The position numbers and the translations under genes were made by a program. A stretch of 64,000 nucleotides of DNA from Malania oleifera (Eukaryota; Streptophyta; Magnoliopsida; Santalales; Ximeniaceae), in assembly GCF_029873635.1 (NCBI RefSeq), contig NC_080428.1:63297957-63361956 (forward strand), read 5' to 3'. The notes below the pieces were generated by a model. The model did not search any database. It was not told the DNA's origin and saw nothing but the letters and a program-made list of their open reading frames with translations. This document shows positions 1 through 13,880 of the stretch, in pieces (position 1 is the first letter of the stretch; each line of letters begins with the position of its first letter).

Positions 1-1344
1 TACTCATATTTTCATAAAAAATGTAATGTAGAAATAAACTCATGCCACACAATTTTTGTGTTAAAAATATATATAATTTTATTTTTGAATAGAAATAAAT
101 GCTAAAAATTTACCCGAGGGGATTAGAACATTTCTTAACCCAAAAATATATGCAAGTATATTAAAAATAGAACTAGTATAATTAAATACGCGTAAAAATA
201 AACTCATGAAAATTTTGTGGAACTAATTAACATAATTGAAATTTACTTATAAAATAAACTCGGGTATGAATTTTAAATAAAAAAAAAAACTAACATAATC
301 AAAATTTACTTACCTTCTTCTTTTACCGTGTGCTACGAACACAATAACTATCTTAAAGAAATGAGATTGGAAAGAGTGGGTGAGTGAGAACTTATTCAAA
401 AATTCTCTTTCCACCACAAATTCTTTCACTCACTAATCCTTCTCTTCCTTGGAAAATTGTTGTGAAAAATGAAGGTTGAGAGCTCCCTCTTTAGAGGAAA
501 ATTTTGGGGAAGAAATGAAATTTATAAAAGTGTGGGGAGATAGGTGAAATTATAATTTTTTAAAAAAATTAAAGAATGGGCAAGGTATGGGTTGAGTATG
601 GGATGGGGATGAAGGCCATGTGGGAGTGCTTGCCACCATTCCCATTAAATAAATTTTTAATTAATCACTTACCTAATTAATTAATCAATTAGTTAATTAA
701 TTATTTTATTATTTTATTATTTTTCTTAATCATTATTATCATTATTATTATCATTGTTATTAATTTTGAACCATTTTTAGTATTTATTTATTTTATTATT
801 TATTTTTGAATAAGAATTAAATTTGAATTTAGAAAACTCATATGGGCCCCACATGGTCTTGTGGGCCCCACACCACTTCGAGACCCAAACGGATCCTACG
901 TAACTCCAATAATCCTCATACGATTTTTTTTTAGCCCTACACAGCTTTGAGACTCGTGTAAACCTCCACACGGCTTCAGGACTCATGTGGGCCCCACACA
1001 GTCTTGAGGGCCCTGCATAGGATACCTATATTATTATTATTTTATCAAATATTTCTGCAAATTATGTCAGTCAAAATATTATTTTATGTATTTATTTATG
1101 TGTACAAACAGTGTCTATCCTGTTTATCCTATGAAATTCCATTTTGACCAGGCCGACCTCCAGGGAGTGACTGAGCCGCAATGGTCTCTGAACACTCGCT
1201 TAGACAAGGTCTTTCTTAGGCATCAAACATGGAATCAAGGATCCTATAGAAAAACACTTCTGTATTGATATTAACTCAATGACCATTTTTATTATTTTAT
1301 TATTATTGTGCTTTAATCATATATATATTTTTGGGTCATCACAT
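1..1344 (-). repeat. LTR-like AT-rich repeat end
   Basis: No coding sequence is recognisable. The stretch is AT-rich with ATT/TTA runs (660-780). It ends in a form that on the minus strand reads TGTGATGACCC, a plausible Gypsy LTR 5' terminus, so it may be an LTR in minus orientation entering from the left edge. Positions 840-1015 hold degenerate copies of a GC-rich motif with TGTGGGGCCC and 'ggcttcaggactcatg' pieces, spaced about 40 bp apart. Short ORFs here (60-69 aa) show no family features. The assignment to an LTR is inference. Confidence 0.4.
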
Positions 1345-1348
1345 ACCA

Positions 1349-1830
1349 AACTGCAATCAAGAAAATTTCAGGGATAACAACATACAGGTTAATTTACGGT
1401 AAGACATGTTATGTACTTGTTAAAATTCAGCATTATGTATAGGTTATAAAAAATATTGACTTTTTACTTGAAAATGCCATAAGGTTGAGAAAGTTGCAGG
1501 TGCGTGCGCTTACAGAATCCAAGAGGAAAGTCTATGACAAGGACCGCTTAATGAAGAAGCAGAGTTGCTGCACAAACTCAAGGATAAACAACTCTTCCCA
1601 AATCAGCAAGACCCTCTCTACACTTCTAGATATCGTCTGTTTCCTTGGAAGCTGTGATCCTGATGTGGCTCGTATATCGTTGAACATGCTCATTCCCACG
1701 GCATAGTAGAATTGGTGGATCCAACGAATGATAACAACGTCATGGTCAATGAACAGCTGCTCAAGCCTCCCGCGATCCCCTTCGATCCTAATAAAGAGGT
1801 CTTGCTTCGGCAAGACCCTAGGGGAGTCCT
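1349..1830 (+). pseudogene. Tat/Athila-type Gypsy pol 3' end, copy A
   Basis: This is the degenerate C-terminal end of a Ty3/Gypsy integrase of the Tat/Athila group. Conceptual reading gives fragments resembling the family tail: a K-x-YDKDRLMKK stretch near 1530, a 'YRLFPWKL' block near 1632, then HGIVELVDPTNDN (1697 on), VNEQLLKP and the terminal LLRQDPRG before a stop near 1830. Stops and frame changes break it, so it cannot be functional. The upstream part of the element (gag, protease, RT, RNase H) is absent; the sequence starts abruptly at about 1349. It is followed by the non-coding 3' region typical of this lineage. Confidence 0.7.
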
Positions 1831-3166
1831 CTGACCTTTCTATCTTAATGTTTTTCTTTTTCATTTTTTTTCTTTTCATTTTAATTGTTTTTATTTGTAT
1901 CTTTCTTTTCTTTTTCTGTCGCAATAGTTGGTAGTGATTTTCTATTAGTTGTTCACTTGTGCTCAATTTTTTTATTCTCCCTATGCTTTCACATTAAGGA
2001 CAATGTTTCACTTTAGTTGGGGGAGTGAGCATTTGCATGTGACACTATGCATGTATACTTGTTGGGTTTTATATATTAATTTGAAAAAAAAAACAAAAAA
2101 TAAAGAAAGAGCATTGAGGATAAACGATTATGTCATGATTAACACTGACATATACCCTTCACATACTTACATATAACCTAAGAATTACACACTTGAATCA
2201 TTTATGTGTAGTTTCTCTTTATATGACTTTGTAAATCCATGAAGAATTGATTGGTAGCACAATTGTGTTAATCTGGCTATATAAACTCTTGTATTTACAT
2301 GACATCTCATGAGGCTGAATAGACACATTCACGTGATTCATTACACTTAGGGTTCCTTGTGAGCACTGAGAGAACACTCGTGGCAACTATGACACCTTGT
2401 GAGGTATCCTTGAGCTATTTATCGTCCTTTTGAGTGTTAACATCAAATCAGAGTTCACAAAACTCAGTTCTCCTTTCTTCTGGATGATTCTTTGTACACT
2501 AGTCTCTGTTTTTGACTTGTTAGCCTAGAGGTGACACCTAGTGGAGAGATAGAAACCTAGGTCTTGTAACCTACTCAAGATGTGAAGCTTGAACCACCCC
2601 TAGAGATAGACTTACTTCATGGACCACTGTTCGAACTTAATTCCCATTGATGGTATGAAGACAACAAAAGAAGTGTAATGATCGTCCTAATTGACCAAGA
2701 AAAGACATAAATTAAAGAATGATCAGAAGAAAAAATAAGAAATAGAAATGCACGTGAAATGAAATGCTAATGCCTGCTCCACAGAAATTCCACAAAAAGT
2801 CAAGGACACGACACATGTTCTCCACATATGAAGATTCTTTAACCGTTTAATGCCTTATATGTATTCATGTCAAGTTTGTGAATAAGTTGATCTAGGGTGG
2901 TCTCGGTTGGACATGGCGAGTAGGTGAAAAGATGCTAGGGTGAAGGATCTGACACCTCACAAACAGGCTGGATCTTTTTCAGACTAGTCCACTCCATAAA
3001 ATTAGCATTTGTTCCTTGCAATATGTGGGATGTTTGATTGTGAAACTCCTCCTCACATATGATGAGCGAAACCATTCTTTTAGAGTTTTTTTGAGGGTAT
3101 ACTAGTTAGGGCGAGTCAAAATGACCGTTCTCTAAGTGTCCACTGGTATCTTAGGTGTAATGAGTC
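1831..3166 (+). other. Tat/Athila 3' non-coding region, copy A
   Basis: There is no gene. A T-rich stretch (1840-1925) is followed by a conserved block around 1990-2030, which includes 'acaatgtttcacttt' and then 'agttgggggagtgag', resembling the internal polypurine-like motif found after pol in Tat/Athila elements. The rest is unique-looking AT-rich sequence up to the nested Copia-like insertion. It aligns with 13881-15244 with mostly transition differences; 2885-3050 is more scrambled relative to 14940-15115. Confidence 0.55.
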
Positions 3167-3171
3167 AAACA

Positions 3172-5410
3172 TGTTAGCTTTGGTGTATTCCCAAGAGGGG
3201 GGGGGGTGAATTGGAATTTAAAAATTTATTACCTAGGTTAAACTAATCTAGCAGTAGTACATTCACAACCTAGAGTCTGTCTATGCAGTTCCAAATGCGC
3301 AGATAGATACAACATATGGAAATTAAAATCATGCACAACATTCACCGATCATAACATACATGTGCGGTAAATATAAAGAGCAGAAATATAAACAAGGAAC
3401 ACGATATGTTATCGGGGTTCGACCAACTATGCCTACATCCCCGCCTCGAGCTCACAAGCCCAAGGATTCCACTAATGGCTTAATTAACGGGTGGAGCGGC
3501 ACCGATTACAACCAGGTCAATTAGCACAGGACTGACCTCAACCTTAACCAGGTCAATTAGCTTTCCTAACCGGGTCTAATCCAATACGGGACTATTCCAG
3601 GGCTAGTCTCCCTCTTCAGGCCCGTGCCTGGAAATACAACAGTATTTTAAATACAATGAAATGGTACAGTGATTATGCTTTCATGTAAAGAATATATATA
3701 CCCAGTTACGCGCAATATCACATACACTGCCAATATGAAATAATATGTAAGCTCAGTGTGGTTTAAGATGTCTATTCTCAAATAGATTTACTATCGTTGT
3801 AATCAGTGTGTGAGAGTGCGAACACTACAATCTTTGTATCACAAGATGTATTCAATCTAAGTGCTCAAACAAAGAAATTTACCGAACAATATATATGTAT
3901 ATATTTATATATATGAAGCTTTAGCTATGTATAAGTTTGGTTTGCAAAAGAGTTTAACCTTTGTATTCAACTAGAGATATGAATCAATGAATATTGGAAC
4001 AAAGATTTTTCTCACACAAACAAAGATCTCTTTAAAGGTTTATCAAGATAAAGAACACTAGATATTTGAAAGTATTTTGAAAATATTTGCATCCAAAAAT
4101 AAATACAATCTTCTCAAGATGTTGCAATGAATTGCAATCTTAGAAGATCTGTCAAAGTCTTCTTAGGATAGACTTATTAACAAAGTCCCCTAAGAATCCT
4201 TAAGGTTTAGCTCTCAATAAAAAATAAATTAATCAATCCAAAGATAGGAGAGCAAACCAATCAAGACAAACACTCAAAACCAACTTACGAATGATGTAGG
4301 CAATATTGGAAGGTAGATTGAGTGTGTGGAGCTTGGAAATGAGTATTATAGGGTTTTGGATTTTCATAGAATTTTCCCTAATCAAATCTTCTAATCTCAT
4401 GCTAATTTGCACAAATGATCACATATATATAGACAATGGGATAAGACATGACCGTTAGGGACCTATTGGGTATTATAAGGAAAGTTTAATGACATTTCAA
4501 ATAAATTGACCCTTTTTAAAAATATTAACTGCGGTAAAAATGAGGTGTAAACCTGAGAGGTCCGGTTGACCAGAGAGGTTTCGGTCGACTAGATCTCATA
4601 TGGTTTAGTCGACGAGGAGGATTTGAACTAAATGGTTAGTCGACCGAAAGTGCCTTTCCAAAGGCGATTTTCCTATTTTACCGAGGTTCAGTCAATCAGA
4701 CCATTTTGAACTGGCTTGTTCAATAGACCAGACCGCTGGGATTTTCCCAAGAACCCTCGGTCGACCAGGTAGTTGGTGTACAATTTTTGTACGGTCGACC
4801 AGATGGTTAAATTGTTGACTAAAAGGGTTTCGGTCGACCGGGAGGTTTTGAACTGCATAGGTTTGGTCGACCAGGACCTTGGTCAATGGTTGACCTAGGT
4901 CTGGTTCGGTCGATCAGGCCAAAATGAATTGAGTTGGCCGGTCAACCGAAAGTGCACAATGTGTGCATTTTGGGTCCTATTTCAACAACTATTCACACCT
5001 CTGGAGGTCGCCGTTCCTAATACAGGCGAAGGCAAAGTTGAGTGTCCGAAGTCAGCGTGCTCAAAATAGAGACACCGAACGAATCCGGTGTAAGTCGATC
5101 GAAGGGAAAGCCCTAAGGTAGTCTATGCTCACTTTATTGGGGTGGACTATGGACATATAAACCATGCAGATGATGTGTAAGAAAGCTGATTAACAACCTA
5201 GACCTATTTACTATTACATGGGTACGACCAATTTGACCCACTGAAGATAGATTACACTACTGAAAACAGAACTGGTCGCAAACCCGTAAGTTGTTCACTG
5301 CCATCAAGGTATCGGTCCTGCTAATATAGACCGAACACATGACTAGAATAATTGCATTAGTACATAATATTTGTCATGGTCACAAAACCGGCGTGACCTA
5401 TAAAGGCCCC
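3172..5410 (-). repeat. Left (3') LTR of gag-only element, copy A
   Basis: Begins TGTTAGC and aligns with the left LTR of copy B (15250-17518), lacking about 60 bp near 3560. It carries a decayed set of GGTCGACC-like sites at 4555-4955. The right end reads 'taaaggcccc' where copy B has 'taaagtcaaca', so the terminal inverted bases are lost. The polypurine tract follows at about 5411-5423. Confidence 0.75.
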
Positions 5411-8400
5411 TTCTCCCCTTTTTGGGGGAATGATGACAAACTATGACCATCAAAAATAGTCGGTTACCCAAGAAGGACTCCCCTGTCAGATGCATTCAGG
5501 GAAATTCAAATTTTAAACCGTAACACCAAGATTTTTGCCGGTCGTCATCTCCCCTGTTTGCAATAAGCAAAAGGAGCCACTAAAGTAAAAACTCTAGGCA
5601 TGGGTGTGTTGGTGATATTTTAATACATTATAAGTTTGGAAAGGTTTTTTCGAAAATTTCCATAGAGTGCCGGTTTTAATTGGAGCTTCCAAACGCATAC
5701 TAAAGTAAAACCCATAACCTCTTTGAGTTTAAATTTTCTAAACAATTTATCCACCACTACTCAAATAGTTTCAGTTGATCACTGCTTAGAATAAGGTTAA
5801 CAGTTAGTCATTCAAAATATAATAGAGCCATACTTATTCAGCAAAGAATGGACAAAAGATAAACCCTCACAATTAACACACAACAATATAACTGGGTATT
5901 AAAAGTTCAAATTGAACCATAACAAACTGAGTAGAACTAGAAATATACACAAACCAGTTGCAGTTGAAATATCTCATTAACTCGGTGGAAGATTGAGTTT
6001 AAAGACAACATGTCATAAGATGATACCAAAAAGAAGGTTGTAGCGTAATAAGTCTAACTAGTTCACTGTATTTTCATATATTATCATGAGACCAGTTATG
6101 GTAATGCCAACATCCACTTTAGAGATTTCTGACATGAAAAATTTAATGTAGAGAACGCACAAGTCATGAAGGCATTTTAAAGCACACAAGCAAGACTAAT
6201 ATATGCTATAGAGTTTAGTTTCTTGCTTTCATAATGGATATATATCAGATATATATAGATATACACTGTATATATAAATATATATCCCCCTTTGATATTG
6301 GCAAAGTACTAGGAGGGCGCTTGTTGAAAAAGAAAACTTTAAAATTTTTAAAAAACAAGCAAGCAACATGTTCTAGTTTGTCAATTAGTAACTAGAAAAC
6401 CACACAACCATAATGATCTTAAAATTAAAATTCCATGCAAGGATCATATGGCAATCGAAGTGTGTTGCAACAACAGCTATTTTCAATTTATGAAACAAGC
6501 ATTTCATTTAAACACATGCCACACTTGATTCAATAGCAGAATCTACGCTCACAGATTTGTTGAGCAAACAAGATTATGTTTAGATGGCTCCCCCTAGTAA
6601 ATTTGAGTTTCGTGCTTTAGATTCTCAACTACTTATACTAACCCAAGATTAGTTTCATTAGGCTCAATAGTATTAGCCATCAATTCACACTGTAAAATCA
6701 GCTATAGTGAGTATTTTGTCAATTACAATTATCACTTGATTAGTAGTTGTCCCTAGAGACTGAATCCTCAAAAGATATATTTTAAGGCATGCAATAATGT
6801 TTATGACCCACGAACATTTCATATCAAACATAGCCTTTAAGCACTAGATATAATGTTTTTGGGTATCTCAGAGCCTCGATATTTAGTACAGCAACGAAAG
6901 TGATGCCTATGGATCATTTATAGCTTTTCTAGAGGGATGGAGGTAACTCCCATAAGAATGTGATATTAGCAAGGATGAAAGTGTATATTCTATTTAAGTT
7001 TTCACATCCATCCTTTCAAAAACATTTTTATCTTTTTATTATCATACTCATCCTTGTGTATCAAAGTTCTACTTTTAAAAAAATCTAACCGAAATTTCGG
7101 CAAATTCCTGTTGTAAATTGAACGTTTCCCAAAAAAAAAAATGTACCTGAGAAGGGTTTTTTCAATAGATAAAACATATAAAGCAAGCACAACCTAATTA
7201 TCCACAACTAGTCATGCAAAAGCTATCACTGGCCTCTGCCATGCAGGAGGCTATGTATACGAAGCATGCATTCCAGTAGTATAATCAACACAAGATATTC
7301 AATATATCTCAATAAAATTCGTGCTAGGAAAGAGATAAACTATCCATCAAAGACATTTTAAAATCATGTATTACTCAGGATAGTGGCGGTAAGGGCCTAT
7401 AATAGCCCATTATCATAAGGAAGGCATAGTCTATATAAGATATGAGAGGCATTCAAAGTTATATATAGGAAGAATAAAAGCTCCCCCTGATTCTGTATTC
7501 TACTCATTTTATGTCAAATTTTCAATTTCTAATTTCTTTTTCCAAGATTATAAGATTTTCAATGGTTTAATCTGGCATGAAATGCTTTAGGCTTCTTGAT
7601 GACCAAATTCACACGTATATTCGTTTAGGTGTGATAAGCCTATGTCTGCCTCTTTTCTTACATATTTTCAAACGGTGAGAGAGGCACAAGTTCAAATGGC
7701 ATGCAATATAAAAAGGCCATGCAATAGGTCTACTGAAGTTTTAATGCTTCATCTGAGTGAGACCTAAGCAATCAATTGAGCCATTCAACTCATCTCTAGG
7801 TATATAAACGCCAGCTGATATGATTTAACTTTGAGAGCTAGTGAGATTAATTAAATACTCTTAACAATAAAATTATTATTGAGTTCCGAAGAGTATTTAT
7901 TATGAGTGGACATGATTCAAAATAATTTTCATGAAGTGGATAGTCCCAAACAGAATAGTAAATGAGCGACTCATAATATAGTAGTCGTTTAGGATTACTA
8001 GTGCTTTAAGCCTAGAGTATGAAGCCCCTGATTTTTTATTTAGGCTGTTTATATTCAAAAGTGAGTTTATGGTACAGTGACATATGATATACGAAATAGA
8101 TCCCTAACACCATTTTTTGCATGGACACAGTTTGCTTAACTTAGATATTCATAGTGTAAGTGTAGTCAAGCAATTTGAATTACTTACCTGGCAATAATGC
8201 TATATCCATTCGGAAGTGGATTCGTTCAATTATGCCACACCATGTTTCACCTTTTAAATCCACTCATCTGATATTTCACTGCATTAAGTTATTAGATTGG
8301 ATTTTTTTCATGATTTTTGTATTGGCTAAATTTTTTCAAGGAATTTTACTTACGCCTCACCTCCAACCCATCGTATCACTACCCCCTAAACCTGGAATAA

Positions 8401-8419
8401 GGAATAAGTAATAATTATG

Positions 8420-9700
8420 TAATTTTTATGGCATCCCGATTTTCCTTGACCCGATAGGGTTTGCTTCATGATTACCCACATCATTTCTTTTCAACCCCTC
8501 TGGCACTTCGGATGAGAAAATAAATCGGTTGTCCCTTTTCTTTAAAATGGTAAGCGGTTTTTATAATAACGTGAAAGGATATGCTTACAATTCTTATGGT
8601 TGCTTGTTAAGGCATATAGTGGGAATTATCTGGTAATCCTACATCCTTTTTTGAACGATTTTCCTTAATCTTAAGGATTTATTATGAGTATTCTTCTCAT
8701 TTATGACTTTGGTGTAGCTCTAGACTATAATTGATCTCTTTCCCTAAGCGTGGTTGGTCAAGATCTTCTACTTTTTCTTTTCAAGGATACATGATACTTT
8801 TTTAATTTTTCCTTATTGATTTTTTCCACCTATTACTCTCTTTTTTCAAAGGTTTCTTCTTAGACATCCCGACTAGAAAACTATGGCATTTTAATTATTC
8901 ATTTTCTAGTGCTATATTGAGTTTTATCCCCCCATGCTTTCATTGTAAGATTCAATCACATGATTCAGCATAAAATTTAATCACTATAACATTCATAGGA
9001 ATCATGCCCAAGTATTTCATAGAACCGAATGATGACTCTCAACCAATATATCACGGGATTTGGCATAACAAGAGTCATCACAACATGCATCACATGATAT
9101 TGCATAGCGAAGATCACATTATCAACTATGGCAATCGGATGATTCAGTGCATGATATATTCCATTGATCAACATTAGACTCATCAAGTGCATCAATAACC
9201 GACTTCACACGAATATTCAACAGATGATTTAGCATAAGATACAACACAACGTTTACATATGAAGCGTCAATTGAGCTAGAGTGAGATTCATATACCGTTC
9301 TTTTTTGTTATTGTAATCACCTAATCATTTACCACCCTGAACATCAGAACTTGCATACTACAGAAGTGGTGATCTCTTCCTTCTTCTGGGTTCTCCATAT
9401 TTCTTTTCGAGCTGTTCCAGATTTCCTAGCCTAGCACAAGCCATGATCTCTGAAAATATCAGTCTCTAAAGCATTGTACAATCAATTCCATGGTATATGA
9501 AAAAAAATTTGCATGCATAAAAATTAATATCATTTTTCTATTGGCAAAACAAATTCCCTTATCCAATCACCCGGCATGCTCCTCAATTCATAGATTTTAT
9601 AAAATACGCTCATTCTAATTTTTCAGGTGGTGTATCGACAGCCACAAAATCAAAGGCCTAGCAGGTGTCTGTCCCTCATCGAATGGGGATACACCAAATT
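8420..9700 (-). pseudogene. Broken gag of gag-only element, copy A
   Basis: Aligns with the gag region of copy B (20510-21800) but is cut into short pieces by frequent one-base insertions and deletions. No reading frame longer than about 70 codons survives in the gag direction. It provides no independent coding evidence; copy B should be used as the reference for this gene. Confidence 0.6.
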
Positions 9701-9758
9701 GAGCCACCTCGATCTTAAGCCAAAACGTTAAGGGTCATGCCTACAGACTCTATCCCAA

Positions 9759-12014
9759 TTTTAGCTTTTGGTGTTTCCCAAAGGGGTGGAAATTGGAAAT
9801 TTAAAATTTATTGCCTAGGTTAACTAATCTCCTAGCAGTAGTACATCCACAACCTAGGTTATGGCTATACAATTCAATGCGCAGATGATACAACGTGCAG
9901 AAATTAAATCATTCGCACATTCCACCGATCATAACATACATGTGCGGTAAATATAGAAGAGCATAAATATAACAAGGCCACAATATTTTATCAGTTCGGC
10001 CAACTGTGTCCTACATCCACACAAGTCCCGCCTCCTAGCTCGCAAGTCCATGGATTCTACTATGGCTCATTAACGGGTGGAGCTGCACCAATTACACCAG
10101 TCAATTAGCACAGAGCCTGACCTCAACCTTAACTAGGTCGATTAAGCGTGCTGCCTTAAGATTCAACCTATATGCCTTAACAGGATGCGCACCTAGCTTT
10201 TACCTAACCCGAGTCCTAAATCCAATCCGTACTATTCTAGGCTAGTCTCCCCTCTTTAGGCCCGTGCCTCGAAATCCACATATTTGAATACATGAAATGT
10301 ACCTGATTATGACGTTCATGTAAAGCAGATATGTACCCAGTTACGCGCAATATCACATACCCACCAATATAAATAATATTACAAGCTTAGTGGGTTTAAG
10401 ATGTTTACTCTCAATAGATTTCTATTATTGTAATGTAGTTGCGTGAAGTGTGAACACTATCAATCTTTGTATCACAGATGGTATTCAATCTAAGTGCTCA
10501 AACAAGATATTTACCGAACAAATAGATATGTATAGATTTATATATGTGAAGCTCTCAGCTTGTATAAGTTTGGTTTTGCGAAACGAATTTACCCTTTGTA
10601 TTCACCTAGAGATATGAATCAATGAATATTGCAACCAAGATTTTTTCCTCACACAAACAAATATCTCTTTAAAGTTATCAATATCAGCACAATAATAGTT
10701 GAAATATTTTGAAATAAATTTTTAGCAACCAAAAATCAGTTCAATCTCTCAGATGTTGCCAGGAAGGTCATCTTATAAGATCTCTATCAAAGTCTTCTTA
10801 GGATAGACTTATAAACAAAGTCCCCTACGAATCTTAAGGTTAGACTCTCAATAAAAATAAATCAATCAATCCAAAATATGAGAGGCAACTAATCAAGAAA
10901 CACTCAAAAACCACTTACAAATGATTTAGGCAAAATGGGAAGGTAAGATTGAGTGTGTGGGAGCGTGGAAATGAGTATTCTAGGGTTTGAATTTTCAAAG
11001 ATTTTTCCCTAATCAAATCTCTAATCTCACATGCTAATTGGCAACAAATGATCACATATTATAACATGGGACAATATATGACTGTAGGGACCTATTGGGT
11101 ATTATTATAAAATTTTACTGACCTTTCAATATTTTAACCCTGTTTAAAATTTAACTATACGGCTGTAAAAAATGAGGTGCGAACCCGAGAGGTCGGTCGC
11201 CGAGAGAGTTCGTCGACCAATCTCATATGGTTTCGGTCAACGAGAGGATCTTGAATCTAAATGGTCGGTCGACCAAAGTGCCTCTCTCTAAAGAACGGTT
11301 TTTCCTATTTTATACCGAGGTTCGGTCGCCCGGGCCCATTTTTGAAACTGCTGGTTCGGCGGGCTCGACTAGGACCGCTAGATTTTTCCAGACGGAACCC
11401 TCGGTCGACCAAGTAAGTTGGTGTACAATTTTTGCACGGTAGCCCCAAATGGTCAAAGTTGTTTACCAAGAGGGTTTCGGTCCGACCGGAGGTTTTAAAT
11501 TGCAATAGGTTTTCGGTCGACCATGACCTTAGTCAACAGTTGACCCAGGTCTGGTTCGGTCGACCCAGCCAAAATGAAACTGAGTTGGCCGTGTCGACCG
11601 AAGTGCACAATGTCTGCATTCAGTCCTTTTTCACACAACAACCATTCATCATATTCAATTCCTAATACATGTCAAGTGCAAAGTGAGATCCTAGGGTCAT
11701 TTATGTTCAAACTAGAGACACTGAAAGAATCCGGAGGGAAAGCCTAAGGTTTATTCCTACGTCACGTTTTGTTTGAGCTACATAATAAACCCTGCTATGA
11801 TGTTTGAGCTTATTACAACCACAGACCTATTTAACTATTACATACCATTACCACGAATATATCTTTACACACTGAAAACATGAACTGGTCTTCAAGCCTT
11901 AGCTTCATGTGCCGTAAATGTATCTGGCTAATATTGACCTGCACATGAACTCGATATTCATTAAATACATGAATATTGGTCATGGTCAATATCGGCATGA
12001 CCGATAAGTCAACA
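9759..12014 (-). repeat. Right (5') LTR of gag-only element, copy A
   Basis: Aligns with 21866-24116 with dense small indels. It ends GTCAACA at 12014 and is followed by the AAACA target duplication. The GGTCGACC-type palindrome array is still visible at 11190-11600 but many sites are altered. Confidence 0.75.
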
Positions 12015-12355
12015 AAACACCTCACACCGCACCTCGAGATTTCAATCTGTTTAGACTCGAATTTATATGAATTGCGTTAACTCTGATTGTACCCGCTGGT
12101 TTAACTCATGTGGAGTATACTGTTCTTATTGCTATATAATGATGAAACGTGCATGAGTGCGTGCTTCGGATTAGGTTCATTTAATATGAAACGAACTTGT
12201 AATGAAATTCAGATTATATTCTTTTATGTGAGATGGTACGATGTTGTTGCATGGGCCCTTAAGTTCATGTTTTTTGGAGTTGGTAATTGTGAATCCCGCC
12301 CTAAATTCATTCATCGTTATTTTGCTAGCACTAGCATAAACGGTAGTTGAGGGGG
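12015..12355 (+). other. Tat/Athila 3' region and polypurine tract, copy A
   Basis: Continuation of the outer element after the nested insertion. It ends in the purine run 'gttgaggggg' (12346-12355), which directly precedes the LTR start TGATTA. It matches 24122-24452 of copy B with many indels. No gene. Confidence 0.6.
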
Positions 12356-13393
12356 TGATTACTGCGCTTAAGCCTGCATCGTTAGGCATTTTTATTCGTG
12401 CATTGGGGCTATATTTTTAATTAAAAACCTCATTATGCCGGCAATATGTTTAAACACGGTGTCATAATATAATCTCCGGGTTTTATTGAGGCAATTTAGG
12501 AAGTTTTGACATTTTTTTATCGCGGAAAATTTCCAGAAGCTGAACACCGTACCAGTTCATATTTGCGCATAATTTTCCTATCTGAGCTCCGATCGAGACG
12601 ATTTGAAATCTAGAGAAGATGAGAAGATTAACTCCAACTTTCATGCTTCGTCTTCGAGAGATACGGGCTCTAGTATGGGCAAGATTAGCCTCGTATTGTA
12701 AGAAATAAAAGAAGAATAAAGAAAAAAGAATATATATAATATATATATATAGTTTGTGTGACCTGGCCATGCAGCTGGGTCAGATATCCTTTTTTTTGGG
12801 TCTTCTTGTGGGCGTGCACGTGCGTAGGGCTCTTCTCCCCCTCCCCTGCATATTTTTCTCTTTCGACCCACAACCCGCCTAGTCCCCGCACCCTCTCTTC
12901 TCCTTGCTTTCGATCTCCTCTCCCTTCGCTTCCTTCTCTTCCCCTTTCCCTCTTCTCTTCCTTCTCCCCTTATCTTTCCCCTTACTCCCCCGAGTCTCCT
13001 TGCGCCATCTCTTCTGCGGAACTCTTAGCTACTGCGGCATCTCCAACACCCGAAGCTCAGCTCCACTCTCCTGCTGTGCTGGCCATCCAACTCCTATGGC
13101 GGTGCTGCTGTTGTTTCTCGGGAGCGCCTTGTGCCGCTGCCTGCCGCCTGTCCCTCCTCCAGCCTCAAACGGATACTCTAGACAGTTGCTGAACCTGCTG
13201 CCACACACAAGAACCTGAAGCCAAATCCCTCCACTGTCTATTGGCTTCAACAGCTGCTGGCCATAAACAACCCTGAGATTCCCACCACCAGCCACCCTCT
13301 GCGCCTCCTGCAACCAGTCTCCACGGCGGCTCTATTCTCTCTCTCCCGCTCTTCATCTCTCGATATTTTTGGTCATTTCCCCCAAAACATCCC
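12356..13393 (+). repeat. Truncated Tat/Athila 3' LTR, copy A
   Basis: Starts TGATTACTGCG, matching the LTR start at 24453. It runs through the pyrimidine-rich leader (12880-13000) to about 13370, then breaks into the pol fragment of copy B. The LTR 3' half present in copy B (25410-26384) is missing. Apparent ORFs here (for example 12758-13192) are low-complexity Ser/Pro/Leu readings of CT-rich LTR and are not genes. Confidence 0.65.
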
Positions 13394-13880
13394 AACTGCA
13401 ATCAAGAAATTTCAGTAATACACATACATGTTAAGTTTACGGTAAGGACATGTTATGTACCTTGTTAAATTCACATTATGTATGGTTATCACAAAATATT
13501 GACTTTTTACCTTTGAAAATTGCCATAAGTTGACTAAACTGTTGCAGGCTGCGTGCGCTATACAGAATCCAGAGGAAAGTCTAATGACAAGGACCTAGCT
13601 TAATGAGAGCAAGTGCTGACAAACTCCAAGGATAAACAACTCTTCGCAAATCAGCAACCCTCTCTACACTTCTAGATGTCCGTCGGTTTTCTGGAAGCTT
13701 GATCCTGAGTGTGGCTCGTATCTCTGTTACATCGCTCCATCTTTGCTTCTCCACGGCATGAGTAAATTGGTGGATCCATCCGAATGATAACAACGTCAGG
13801 GTCCGTGAACAGCTGCTTCCAGCCTCCCGCGATCCCGCTTCGATCCTAATAAAGAGGTCTTGCTTCGAGCAAGACCTAGG
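13394..13880 (+). pseudogene. Tat/Athila-type Gypsy pol 3' end, copy B
   Basis: Same pol tail as 1349-1830, with many more frame breaks. Pieces of the VDPSE/NDNN, QLL and LLRARP-like terminal blocks can be found around 13770-13880 in different frames. Not functional. It is joined on its left directly to a truncated LTR of copy A, an arrangement no intact retrotransposon has. Confidence 0.65.

Larger units (their letters stand above)
3172..12014 (-). mobile_element. Gag-only Copia-like LTR element, copy A
   Basis: This is a second copy of the element at 15250-24116. It starts TGTTAGCTTTGG at 3172 and ends GTCAACA at 12014, and is flanked by AAACA on both sides (3167-3171 and 12015-12019). The LTRs are about 3172-5410 and 9759-12014. 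The PBS zone (about 9746-9758) and the left LTR end are corrupted relative to copy B, and the internal gag frame is destroyed by many small indels. No protease, integrase or reverse transcriptase is visible. The damage pattern suggests sequencing or assembly error rather than ageing. Confidence 0.8.
1349..13393 (+). repeat. 12-kb tandem duplication, copy A
   Basis: This segment aligns along its whole length with 13394-25410. Both hold the same order: Tat/Athila pol tail, non-coding region, nested Copia-like element, non-coding region, polypurine tract and start of an LTR. The nested element has the same flanking AAACA in both copies, so the duplication is younger than that insertion. The offset is 12,078 bp at the nested left LTR (3172 versus 15250). 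From about 4960 onward copy A differs from copy B by dense single-base indels, whereas 3030-4960 is almost identical to copy B apart from a gap of about 60 bp near 3560. Confidence 0.85.

Noticed and set aside
12758-13218. Overlapping 104-144 codon ORFs rich in Ser, Pro, Leu and Phe
   Set aside because: They read the CT-rich leader of a Tat LTR, in a block with many indels; the equivalent at 25002-25310 does not keep the same reading.
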